The notes under the pieces are model-generated. The model did not search any database. It had not been told where the DNA came from and worked only from the letters and a program-made list of their open reading frames with translations. From positions 62,001-126,000 of the forward strand of contig DDEN01000031.1 in the NCBI GenBank assembly GCA_002336115.1: a stretch of DNA of 64,000 nt, read 5' to 3'. A program made the translations under genes and the position numbers. Source of the stretch: Chitinophagaceae bacterium UBA1953. GTDB lineage: Bacteria; Bacteroidota; Bacteroidia; Chitinophagales; Chitinophagaceae. Below, one piece after another: positions 1 through 7,821 of the stretch (positions are counted from its first letter, which is position 1; every line of letters begins with the position of its first letter).

Positions 1-1
1 G

Positions 2-481
2 TTTGAACTGCTTTGCCTCGAAGGAGCGCAGGCCGGATTAAGCTGGTACACTGTTTTGCGCAAGCGTGAAAATTACCGCAAGGTTTTTGATGGGTTTGAT
101 GCAAACAAAATGAGCAGGTACAATGCAAAAAAGATTGAAGCATTGTTACAGGATGAAGGCATTATCAGGAACAAACTGAAAGTAAACGCTTTTGTACAAA
201 ATGCGAAGGCTTTTATTGCGATACAAAAGGAGTTTGGAAGTTTTGATAAATACATCTGGCAGTTTGTTGGCGGCAAACCAGTGGTGAATGATGTAAAGAG
301 TTTGGGAAATGTTCCTGTAAAAACTGCTCAATCGGATGCGATGAGTAAAGATTTGCTGAAGAGAGGGTTTAAATTTGTTGGCTCCACAATCTGTTATGCG
401 TTTATGCAGGCAAGTGGTATGGTGGATGACCATGTAAATGACTGCTGGAAGAAAAAGAAACCCCAGATTCGGAAAGCTTAA
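2..481 (+). CDS. tag: DNA-3-methyladenine glycosylase I, 5'-truncated by the window edge
   Basis: Base-excision repair enzyme that removes 3-methyladenine from DNA. The reading frame is open from base 2, so the true start lies to the left of the window. The visible part opens with the family signature LEGAQAGLSW followed by KRENYR, and ends with H-x3-C (HVNDC), which matches the C-terminal histidine and cysteine that bind the structural zinc in Tag. The first zinc-ligand pair would be in the missing N-terminus. About 159 residues are present out of a usual 185 to 195. The family assignment is firm; only the start is unknown. Confidence 0.9.
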   Translation, partial: FELLCLEGAQAGLSWYTVLRKRENYRKVFDGFDANKMSRYNAKKIEALLQDEGIIRNKLKVNAFVQNAKAFIAIQKEFGSFDKYIWQFVGGKPVVNDVKSLGNVPVKTAQSDAMSKDLLKRGFKFVGSTICYAFMQASGMVDDHVNDCWKKKKPQIRKA

Positions 482-627
482 TACAGATTACTTCTCGCAA
501 AGCTTGTTTTCTGGCAAGGATAATTGCAACGATAATTCTGCTTGCGAAAAATAAGTGCCTTTTTAAAAAAGTATAGAAGCTTTTTTTTCAACGGCTGGGT
601 AAGTTTCTTTTTATTGTAAAAGTTCGT

Positions 628-2850
628 TTAATTCTTTGGCACGAGTAAAATATACCGGAACGTTTCATTGTAAGCAGCGTCAACAAAAGCCAGCATATCA
701 TTCCATTTTTCTTTTGGCATTTCTCTCTTCTTGTACACTTTTATCATTAATAGTATTACATTGCCATTTTCTTCTTTTGCCTCGCAGGAGAACTTTCCGG
801 CTTCGTTATCAACAATGGTGTTAAGTTCTTTTAATCCTTTAACTGTGTAGCCCGCCGGAACAGGCATAACAATTCTCCAGTTTAATATTCTTGCAAAACC
901 AACTTGTATATCTTTCGTACGTAATCGTTCTTCATTTGTGATTTGTAATTGAGACCCCATCAGTCCGGGAAGATTTAATAATATTTTTTTACCGGCATGT
1001 TTCGACATTTCACTGATCTCAAAATCTTCAACGGCGGTAAGTTGTTTTTTCTGCAACGATCTTCCATCACTTGTCAACCTGAAATTCTTGTACTTTAACT
1101 TTTGTGTAAACTCTTTATCTAATTGCTGTTGTACATATTCGGGCTTGGATGTTTTAAACTCTTCTTTAATAGCATTAACAGTACTGTAATATTCATCAAT
1201 CTGTTTACTGCTCATTTTATCTAATGGTGAACTGCCAAAATAAACCCTGAAATCATCAAACATGTAAGGGGTGTATTTTACAACATCGTCAATTTCTCTT
1301 GCTTTCGTTAATCCGTTGTAAGTTGAAGACCGGCTTACAACCATATTATTTGTTGCAGGATTGTACTGTACATTAATATCGTATTGTGCAGTGTTTTCAC
1401 TTACATCTGTATCAGGAAGTTTAATATCGCTTATTTCCTGTTCGCCAGATCTCGAAGGGGCTTTGATGATGTAGGCATCATTACCAAGCAGACTTTCTAC
1501 AAGTTCTCCGGGATTTGAATGATCTGTACAGTTGAAATAAAACTTGTTACCGACTTTAACAGCATATCTTATTTCATCTTCAAACAAAATATCACTCAGC
1601 TTCCCCATTTTATTACTTACGCTGATAACAAGGTCGTAGTTGATTTTTCTTTGTGATAAAATGGTGGTAAGCATATAAGCAAACACTTTATCGGGAAAAT
1701 AGGTGTTGCGGAACAAAACAAGATTCCTGATGCGGTAATAGGCGTTTACAATAAATTTATCTTCCGGTAAATCAAGCACATCGTCTTTTTTCATCTGCGA
1801 TAAAATATAATAAGCTGCGTTTTGCGCTGTAGCTGACTGATTAATCCAATAGCCGCCTGCCAATGCATAGTTTTCCCAGGCTGTTTTTCCTAATTCTTCT
1901 TTTGTGAAACCTGTTTTTAATTCACCTTTATCACCAATCAAGGCTCCTTTTGCATTTTCATTGTTGGAATAAATAACCTGGAATTTAATCATTGGGTATG
2001 CCAACATGGGACTGATGAAGTTGACATCCTTTTCAGTTCCACGATCTCTATCAATAAACACATAACGGTAAAAACCTTCAGCATCGCTGTTTTCTTTTTT
2101 GAATTCGGGTGCCCCGTTTTGAGAAAGTGATTTGAAAAATGTTTTATCATCTGTATCAATGCTGATTTCATTGTACATGATGGGATATTTTTTGCTGCAT
2201 ATTTCATACTGCGGATCAAACTCAACATACTTGCTTCTTACTACGTTCAGCTTACTTTTGGTATAAGAAATATATTCCAGCACATCGCCTGTTTCAAGGT
2301 TAGGAATGGCCACTTTATAATACCTGGTTTCGCCACCGGTATTCTGATCGAAAAAACTTTTATAAAACTCTGGTACCTGGCTCTTATCTCCGGCCTCTAC
2401 AGCATCACTTAAATCAACTTCCTGTTTTGTTCCATCGGGCTTGTAAATTTTTGCAGCAAACCCATCCAGTTTATCTCCATACCGGAAAAAAACTTCTGTA
2501 AAGTTCTGAACAGCATTTTTATCCTGCAGTTTTATTTTGAAACGTACTTTTTCAAACAGAAAAACATTTTGCTTCCCTGCTGAAAACCAGCTACCGCCTT
2601 TTACTTGCTTATCAAACATGATGCTTCGTTTGTATGCAATAATAACAGCCGATTCATTTTTCCATTTTTCGGGAGTGGAAGAAAGCGCAAATGCAGGCGC
2701 ATTTTCATTCCAGAACGAGGTAACGTTCTGATCAATAATGCCAATAAAATCTTCATCAATCACTGCTTGTGCTTTGGCTTTTTGTACAGTTGCAAATAAC
2801 AAAGCACAGAAAAGTACAGTTGCAAAGTTTAAAACAGGTTTGTTCTTCAT
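628..2850 (-). CDS. Secreted DUF3857 protein with a degenerate transglutaminase-like domain
   Basis: A 740-residue exported protein (signal peptide ending near AKAQA, residues 24-29) whose N-terminal half resembles DUF3857, a beta-rich domain usually followed by a transglutaminase-like fold. The transglutaminase region (about residues 330-450) lacks the catalytic triad: the position of the Cys in YGDCKG of the neighbouring gene is FPDK here (around residue 388), and neither the His nor the Asp is present at the equivalent positions. It is the second gene of a two-gene operon, 6 bases after the active-looking paralogue. I infer a non-catalytic binding or scaffolding role at the cell envelope. 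The substrate is unknown. Confidence 0.8.
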   Translation of the reverse strand: MKNKPVLNFATVLFCALLFATVQKAKAQAVIDEDFIGIIDQNVTSFWNENAPAFALSSTPEKWKNESAVIIAYKRSIMFDKQVKGGSWFSAGKQNVFLFEKVRFKIKLQDKNAVQNFTEVFFRYGDKLDGFAAKIYKPDGTKQEVDLSDAVEAGDKSQVPEFYKSFFDQNTGGETRYYKVAIPNLETGDVLEYISYTKSKLNVVRSKYVEFDPQYEICSKKYPIMYNEISIDTDDKTFFKSLSQNGAPEFKKENSDAEGFYRYVFIDRDRGTEKDVNFISPMLAYPMIKFQVIYSNNENAKGALIGDKGELKTGFTKEELGKTAWENYALAGGYWINQSATAQNAAYYILSQMKKDDVLDLPEDKFIVNAYYRIRNLVLFRNTYFPDKVFAYMLTTILSQRKINYDLVISVSNKMGKLSDILFEDEIRYAVKVGNKFYFNCTDHSNPGELVESLLGNDAYIIKAPSRSGEQEISDIKLPDTDVSENTAQYDINVQYNPATNNMVVSRSSTYNGLTKAREIDDVVKYTPYMFDDFRVYFGSSPLDKMSSKQIDEYYSTVNAIKEEFKTSKPEYVQQQLDKEFTQKLKYKNFRLTSDGRSLQKKQLTAVEDFEISEMSKHAGKKILLNLPGLMGSQLQITNEERLRTKDIQVGFARILNWRIVMPVPAGYTVKGLKELNTIVDNEAGKFSCEAKEENGNVILLMIKVYKKREMPKEKWNDMLAFVDAAYNETFRYILLVPKN

Positions 2851-2856
2851 GGATTG

Positions 2857-4794
2857 TTATTTTGAGGTTACTGTAATATAGTTTTCGCTGAATGCCTTGA
2901 TGCTTTCGAGAAATTTTTTCCAGGAATCAAAGTCTTTTTTATCTATCCTGCTTTTTCTGATAATCAGTTTTTTCTTCAGTACAATTTTATTCCCTGTTAT
3001 TGTATATTCGCCTGTAAAGCTGTAACTATCGTTGGATAGTTCTAATTTATCGGGTACGTCGGTAAATTTTTTGTTAGAAGGAATTGTGAGCGATAACTCG
3101 TCTTCAAATGAAGTAACCCAGTCAAGGTCATATCCTCTTGTTCGCTTTTCATCGGGCAGGTAACGTTGAAGTGTTTTAGGAAAGAAATCAATATTTACAT
3201 AATAATCGCCTTCAATCATATTTACATTATTGCTGAGATTTGATTCGCCTTCAATTACAACAGGGATTTCAATATTATTCAGGTCGCTGGTTTTAACTAC
3301 TTTGGAAGTAATGTTACTGTTGCCGAATTCAATCATGTCCTGCAAAAACTCCTGTTGCGATGTAACGGGCAAATCGTGATATGCCTGGTGAAAATCAGTT
3401 CGCTCATTTCCTGTTAATGTGATTTTAATTTTGCCGGTTAAGTTTTTATCAACAAGATTAAAATCTGCTTTTGTCTGAATTTTGTGTTCTTCACCAGTAG
3501 TTAACGGAACTGTTTTTATTTCAAAATTATCTTTGTTCGCAATCATGGCTTCTTTTCCCTGTATGCGGTAAGCGTTTTCTCCAAATGGAATATAATTTTC
3601 AGTTGCATCAAGAAAATATTCTTTTCCTCCCCAATACAATGTGGTAATTGCATGATTGTTTACACATAATGCAGGCAATGTTTGAGAGTAAGGAATTTCT
3701 CTTGTCCCGATCCATGTAAAACGGGCATCGTAACCGGCCAATTGCAGTAGCTCGGTGAGGAGATTCGCCATGCCCTTACAATCGCCATATTTTTTACTGA
3801 GCACTTCCTGTGCCGGTGCGGGAATATAACCTGAATAGCCATCTTCGTAAGCAATGTAGCGGATGTTGTTCTGCACCCAATAATAAATTGATTTGATTTT
3901 ATCCGCATCAGTTGTTTTTCCTTGTGTGATTTTTGGAAGCATAGCCTTTAACTGTTCAGGTTCGTTGCCTGCCATTTTATATAGTCTGTAATTCCAGTTG
4001 TAAACATCTTCTAGTTTATCAAAGCCTTTGATTGTTTCGCCTTTCAGATCGAACGATTTTACCTGGATAATAAGATGCGGTTCCGTAAAGGCAATACCGA
4101 TACTTTTTAGTTCCTGTTTGCTTGCAGGAATATCACGCATTGTAAATATGTAACTGGTAAAACCATTTCCGGGTGTTGTTTTCTTTTCAATTTTATTTCC
4201 TTCAAAGTTCATTGGCTTAAATTCAACTGAAAGCCAGTCGGGAACCCGAAACTCAAATGTTTTTTCTTTTACGGGGTAGCGCTCACTGAAAAACACACGG
4301 GTAAGGTATTTTGAATCGGAAAAGTCTTTCTTTACAATTATCCTGTTCATGTTCCCTTTTTGTGTAAAGCGGATGGGGTGATATTTTACCCGGCTGTCGT
4401 CAAAGAAAATACCATCGCTGGTTACGGAATGATCCTGCGGTTTGTTTGAAACAAGAAAATATCTTCCGCCACTTTTTACTTCTTTTGTAAAAGATCTGAT
4501 CTGTATAAACTTGTTATAGAATTCGGGATAAACCATGCTGCCAAACTTTTTGAGTGCAATAAATTCCATGGCCGATTCGGAATGTACACTTACCACCTTG
4601 TCATTAAGAGCATTCAACCCTTTATCGAATGAATAGAGTTGGTAATAGCTGAAACAGGCAATATCTTCATCTTTAAACTTTTTAGAAAGCTGAATGGCAG
4701 TTGCCTCATCTTCTGCATTTACAACCTGTGCCGGAACCTGCGTTGCAAACAGCAAGCACAAAGGCAGCAACCTGAAAAAAGAAATTGTGTTCAT
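2857..4794 (-). CDS. Secreted DUF3857 / transglutaminase-like protein
   Basis: A 645-residue protein with a signal peptide ending near VPAQ (residue 23), a DUF3857-like region (about 45-240) and a transglutaminase-like core (about 290-400). The papain-type triad is visible: Cys339 in YGDCKG, His381 in NNHAIT and Asp396 in FLDATE. Such proteins are common in Bacteroidota and are thought to act as proteases or amidases in the periplasm or on the surface, but substrates are mostly unknown. It is the first gene of an operon with the catalytically degenerate paralogue just downstream. A 210-base divergent spacer separates it from the next gene. Confidence 0.85.
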   Translation of the reverse strand: MNTISFFRLLPLCLLFATQVPAQVVNAEDEATAIQLSKKFKDEDIACFSYYQLYSFDKGLNALNDKVVSVHSESAMEFIALKKFGSMVYPEFYNKFIQIRSFTKEVKSGGRYFLVSNKPQDHSVTSDGIFFDDSRVKYHPIRFTQKGNMNRIIVKKDFSDSKYLTRVFFSERYPVKEKTFEFRVPDWLSVEFKPMNFEGNKIEKKTTPGNGFTSYIFTMRDIPASKQELKSIGIAFTEPHLIIQVKSFDLKGETIKGFDKLEDVYNWNYRLYKMAGNEPEQLKAMLPKITQGKTTDADKIKSIYYWVQNNIRYIAYEDGYSGYIPAPAQEVLSKKYGDCKGMANLLTELLQLAGYDARFTWIGTREIPYSQTLPALCVNNHAITTLYWGGKEYFLDATENYIPFGENAYRIQGKEAMIANKDNFEIKTVPLTTGEEHKIQTKADFNLVDKNLTGKIKITLTGNERTDFHQAYHDLPVTSQQEFLQDMIEFGNSNITSKVVKTSDLNNIEIPVVIEGESNLSNNVNMIEGDYYVNIDFFPKTLQRYLPDEKRTRGYDLDWVTSFEDELSLTIPSNKKFTDVPDKLELSNDSYSFTGEYTITGNKIVLKKKLIIRKSRIDKKDFDSWKKFLESIKAFSENYITVTSK

Positions 4795-4975
4795 AAACAG
4801 TGATTATGAGATGTTATCATAACGGTGGCGTTACAGTAGCCGGGGATATTTGACTTATACAATACCTAAAATTAGCATGTAGAGCGGAGTTGCAGTAATA
4901 TTTTTTGTAATTATTATCGTTTCGTTCTGTTGAAAGTTTGTGGCTGGTGGGTATTCTTTAGGGGTGAAGGCTTTT

Positions 4976-4983
4976 TATTTTTG
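4976..4983 (+). promoter_or_regulatory. Predicted -7 element (TAnnTTTG)
   Basis: TATTTTTG matches the Bacteroidota -7 consensus TAnnTTTG and lies 21 bases before the ATG at 5005. No good -33 TTTG is seen at the usual distance. Confidence 0.4.
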
Positions 4984-5004
4984 ATGATATAATTTTCTTT
5001 CAAA

Positions 5005-5778
5005 ATGAAATTTTTGAGTTTGTTTTTCCTGTTTGCTTTTTTGGCAACAGGACTGTTTGCTCAGCAGCAATTTATTACCGTTTCCCTGAATACACCATAC
5101 AACAAAATGCTGGAAAAAGTATTTGAGGGCGGGTACGACACTTCAACCCAAAGCATTAAGTGGAAAGCTTCAGCAGCCGATTTGTATGAGTTTGGAGGAA
5201 CTCTGGGCGATGGGTTCCTATATACAAAACTTGATACGGCTTTTAAATACGAAAACAGTTTATACATGGTAACCCATACATCTTCTTATGTGAAAAATGA
5301 GGATGATGAAATGGAAAATGCCAATAGTTGCCACGCTTGCGGCACACACCTCAGCCTTATTGTTTTTGATATATCTGATAGCGTGTATAGTTTATCAACC
5401 ATTAAAAAAAATATTGGCCAGCACGGAACGTTTGGCGAGCCGGCTTACCAGCTTAAACTGATTGACTTGGGCAACGGCGATCTTTTGTTACAGATTGATG
5501 ATAGTTATAGTGGCATGGGAGTAACTTCTATTACAACTACTTTTTATTATTACGGAGCCCCGGTTCTGACTATGATAAGTAAAGAAAACAATGGCGGTAG
5601 TTACGATCCGGGTCAGAAGCAATACTATGAGTTTAAAACAAAGTTTGTTTTTAATAAAAAGAATCAGACAATTACTGCAATACAAACAGGAACAAAGCTT
5701 GATGAAAATACGGGAAAGAAAATACCTGCCGTAAAAACAAGAATATGGAGATTTGATAGTTATACATTGCAGTTTTAA
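5005..5778 (+). CDS. Secreted protein of unknown function
   Basis: 257 residues with a clear signal peptide (hydrophobic stretch, cleavage near LFAQQ, residue 20). I do not recognise the family. The mature part is rich in aromatic residues and beta-prone segments and contains one CHACGTH motif (about residue 110) that could bind a metal or form a disulfide; a single CxxC is weak evidence. It is monocistronic, with a -7 element 21 bases upstream and a hairpin overlapping its stop codon. A periplasmic or lipid-free envelope location is inferred from the signal peptide. Confidence 0.7.
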   Translation: MKFLSLFFLFAFLATGLFAQQQFITVSLNTPYNKMLEKVFEGGYDTSTQSIKWKASAADLYEFGGTLGDGFLYTKLDTAFKYENSLYMVTHTSSYVKNEDDEMENANSCHACGTHLSLIVFDISDSVYSLSTIKKNIGQHGTFGEPAYQLKLIDLGNGDLLLQIDDSYSGMGVTSITTTFYYYGAPVLTMISKENNGGSYDPGQKQYYEFKTKFVFNKKNQTITAIQTGTKLDENTGKKIPAVKTRIWRFDSYTLQF

Positions 5779-5804
5779 TTCACTTCTGAACTAAAACTGC
5801 AATG
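5765..5804. terminator. Hairpin between convergent genes
   Basis: Perfect 13-base inverted repeat (arms 5765-5777 and 5792-5804) that includes the stop codon of the upstream gene and lies 14 bases before the stop of the convergent gene. It lacks a long T run, so it may be a bidirectional or 3'-protecting hairpin. Confidence 0.5.
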
Positions 5805-5817
5805 TGATGTTAAACAA

Positions 5818-6381
5818 TTATACTTTCACATACCCCCAGTTTTCCCCTGTTTTAATGCGGTGAATCTGCATGTCACTCACTTTGTACTTCAAGGCCAGGT
5901 TTCTTAAGGTTGAACCATTTTTTAAAGCCAGTTTTATTTGCTTTACTTTTTCAATGTTTAGTACAGCTCCAATGCCCAGCTCTCTTCTTTTCTTTAAAGC
6001 CTTTTTGTAATTAGGGCTTTTCATACTGTGTTCAAACTGCTGGCGAACGGTAACCCATTCAAGATTACTGGCCGCAATATTGGTACGGTTATAATCTTTG
6101 AAAATAATTTTTGAATGTTCAGTTGATTTCTGCTTGCAGAAATGCTGGGCTACAAGTGTATGAAAGAAAATAAATTCGTATCTGAGTTCCTTTTTTGTTT
6201 TGATTCTGAAACGGATGATTTTGTAGCCCTGCTGAAGGCTGCCTTTTAATAACAAGCCATCTTTCAGCAGATCGTTCGTATAACTGGCTACACGCCCTTT
6301 ATTGCTGACTGCGTACTTCTTGGTAAGAGATTTGTGAAAAACAGCTTCTTTCCAGCGTTCGCCGGCAAGTTTTTTAATCAT
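5818..6381 (-). CDS. NUMOD4-domain DNA-binding protein with degenerate HNH motif
   Basis: 187 residues. Residues 7-50 fit NUMOD4 (ERWKEA, YAVSNKGRV), a DNA-binding module of homing endonucleases. Residues 72-111 fit an HNH_3-type nuclease in outline (FHTLVAQHF and NLEWVT), but the segment that normally reads NHxDGNKTNN is IFKDYNRTN, so the central catalytic His is Phe94. Residues 140-185 form a helix-turn-helix resembling those at the C-terminus of such enzymes. It is probably a DNA-binding protein that no longer cuts. It is divergent from parA with a 135-base shared spacer, which suggests but does not prove a functional link. Confidence 0.8.
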   Translation of the reverse strand: MIKKLAGERWKEAVFHKSLTKKYAVSNKGRVASYTNDLLKDGLLLKGSLQQGYKIIRFRIKTKKELRYEFIFFHTLVAQHFCKQKSTEHSKIIFKDYNRTNIAASNLEWVTVRQQFEHSMKSPNYKKALKKRRELGIGAVLNIEKVKQIKLALKNGSTLRNLALKYKVSDMQIHRIKTGENWGYVKV

Positions 6382-6471
6382 AATTGAATAATTTAAGGTT
6401 TAATGTAGGGGTGTGATCCAGAAGCTTTTGCGAATTTAAGAAATCAGTCAGGATAAAGCAACTCATAAATT

Positions 6472-6491
6472 GATAAGATTCTTTTCTTATC
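6472..6491. promoter_or_regulatory. Inverted repeat upstream of parA
   Basis: GATAAGA, 6-base spacer, TCTTATC, ending 25 bases before the parA ATG in the divergent spacer shared with the NUMOD4 gene. It could be an operator; no experimental basis. Confidence 0.35.
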
Positions 6492-6516
6492 TTCAGGAAT
6501 ATCTAAAAAATCAGTC

Positions 6517-7257
6517 ATGTTCACATTTGCATTATTTAATCTTAAAGGCGGTGTTGGAAAAACAGCCAGTTGTGTAAATTTTGCTTATTTAGCTGCAAAA
6601 GACGGATATAAAACACTTTTATGGGATATTGATCCGCAGGGAGCCACTTCCTTTTATTACAAAATAAAACCAAAGCAAAAAGTAGCCATGCGTGATGTGG
6701 TTGGTAAAGATGCTGAACTTGCAGACCACATTATGGCTACTGAATATGAAAATCTTGATATTATTCCGGCTGATATTACAGCAAAGGCTCATGATGTAAT
6801 GATTGATGAAATGCAGTCGTCAAAAAAAAGATTAACAAGTATTCTGAAGCAACTTCAGAATGAATATGACTTCGTTTTTATTGATTGTCCTCCGGGTTTG
6901 AGTTCACTTGCAGAAAATATTTTTAACGCATCGGACATTGTGCTGATGCCGATTATTCCAACCACTCTTTCTGTGCGAACCTATCACATGGTAAAAGATT
7001 TTTTTAAAGAAAAGGCAATTGATAATAAAAAAATGGCCTGCTTCTTTACAATGACCGATCTGCGCCGCAATATGCACAATGAGGTGATGGAAGAATTGTA
7101 TAAAGACAAACGCTTTTTCCAGAGCTATATTCCATATTTAAGCGACGTTGAAAAAATGGGCGTTTATAAAGCACCGTTAGAAGAATTTGCACGTAGCAGT
7201 TATGCTGCACAATGTTATCGTGATTTATGGGAAGAAATAAAAGAAGGCGTTTTATAA
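6517..7257 (+). CDS. ParA/Soj-type ATPase, orphan
   Basis: 246-residue cytosolic ATPase of the ParA/MinD (SIMIBI) class. The deviant Walker A is KGGVGKT (residues 10-16), followed by the DIDPQGA motif and a Walker B in FVFIDCPPG. Family members form ATP-dependent dimers on DNA or membrane and position plasmids, chromosomes or protein clusters. No parB or parS-like cluster is next to it, and it has the size of small orphan ParAs rather than plasmid ParA with an N-terminal HTH. The divergent NUMOD4 DNA-binding protein is the only nearby candidate partner. The stop codon lies in a short hairpin (7249-7275). Confidence 0.85.
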   Translation: MFTFALFNLKGGVGKTASCVNFAYLAAKDGYKTLLWDIDPQGATSFYYKIKPKQKVAMRDVVGKDAELADHIMATEYENLDIIPADITAKAHDVMIDEMQSSKKRLTSILKQLQNEYDFVFIDCPPGLSSLAENIFNASDIVLMPIIPTTLSVRTYHMVKDFFKEKAIDNKKMACFFTMTDLRRNMHNEVMEELYKDKRFFQSYIPYLSDVEKMGVYKAPLEEFARSSYAAQCYRDLWEEIKEGVL

Positions 7258-7346
7258 CAGCTTTTATTATAAAACAGGTAACCGTATTTTTACCAAAATC
7301 TGCTCAGAGTAGTAACCCCCGATTTTTTAAAAACGCTGTTTTTCAG

Positions 7347-7377
7347 TTGTACAATTCATAAGGAGTATTTACTTTTG
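7347..7377 (+). promoter_or_regulatory. Predicted promoter of the 66-residue gene
   Basis: A -33-like TTG (7347-7349) and a -7 element TACTTTTG (7370-7377) are separated by 20 bases, the canonical Bacteroidota layout. The ATG follows at 7416, giving a leader of roughly 30 bases. Confidence 0.5.
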
Positions 7378-7415
7378 AAGTGTCCAATATTTATTAAAAA
7401 CTAAATCCAATAGAA

Positions 7416-7616
7416 ATGAAAAAGCCATTGCGTTTCTTCTCATTCGTATTTTTCCTTTTTGCAATTTATTTAAATGTTTTTTACAAGGAAGATTCTTTCC
7501 TTGCCCGTGTAGTTGCTGGTAAATCAGAAGTTGCCAAACAACAGCAAACTGCAAAACAAGAAACAAAGGAAGCTAAGCCAATTGAAACTCAAATGGCTGA
7601 AAACACTACGAAATAG
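7416..7616 (+). CDS. Small single-pass membrane protein
   Basis: 66 residues: a basic start (MKKPLR), one hydrophobic helix (about residues 7-23) and a hydrophilic Lys/Glu/Gln-rich tail. No family recognised. The tail composition suggests a disordered or coiled segment outside the membrane. Its own promoter upstream and hairpin with T-rich tail downstream (7725-7746) argue that it is a real transcription unit despite its size. It lies between parA and polA. Confidence 0.55.
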   Translation: MKKPLRFFSFVFFLFAIYLNVFYKEDSFLARVVAGKSEVAKQQQTAKQETKEAKPIETQMAENTTK

Positions 7617-7724
7617 TTCCAGACAATATTATATAAGTTTTGTAAAGCAGATCAACTGCCGGCGATCCGTACCCTATACTTTTTTTGCTGCCGGTGTTGA
7701 ATTTTCTCATAATGTAAGTTTTGC

Positions 7725-7746
7725 GGAGGTGGTCTTTACCACCTCC
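7725..7746 (+). terminator. Intrinsic terminator before polA
   Basis: Perfect 9-base stem (GGAGGTGGT / ACCACCTCC) with a CTTT loop, followed by TGTTTTGGTTT. It lies about 110 bases after the small membrane protein gene and 75 bases before polA. Confidence 0.6.
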
Positions 7747-7821
7747 TGTTTTGGTTTATGTAATTTGTAAAAATTCTGTTTATGGTTATGCAGCATCAAT
7801 GCAGGTTGTTAACTTAGCAGA

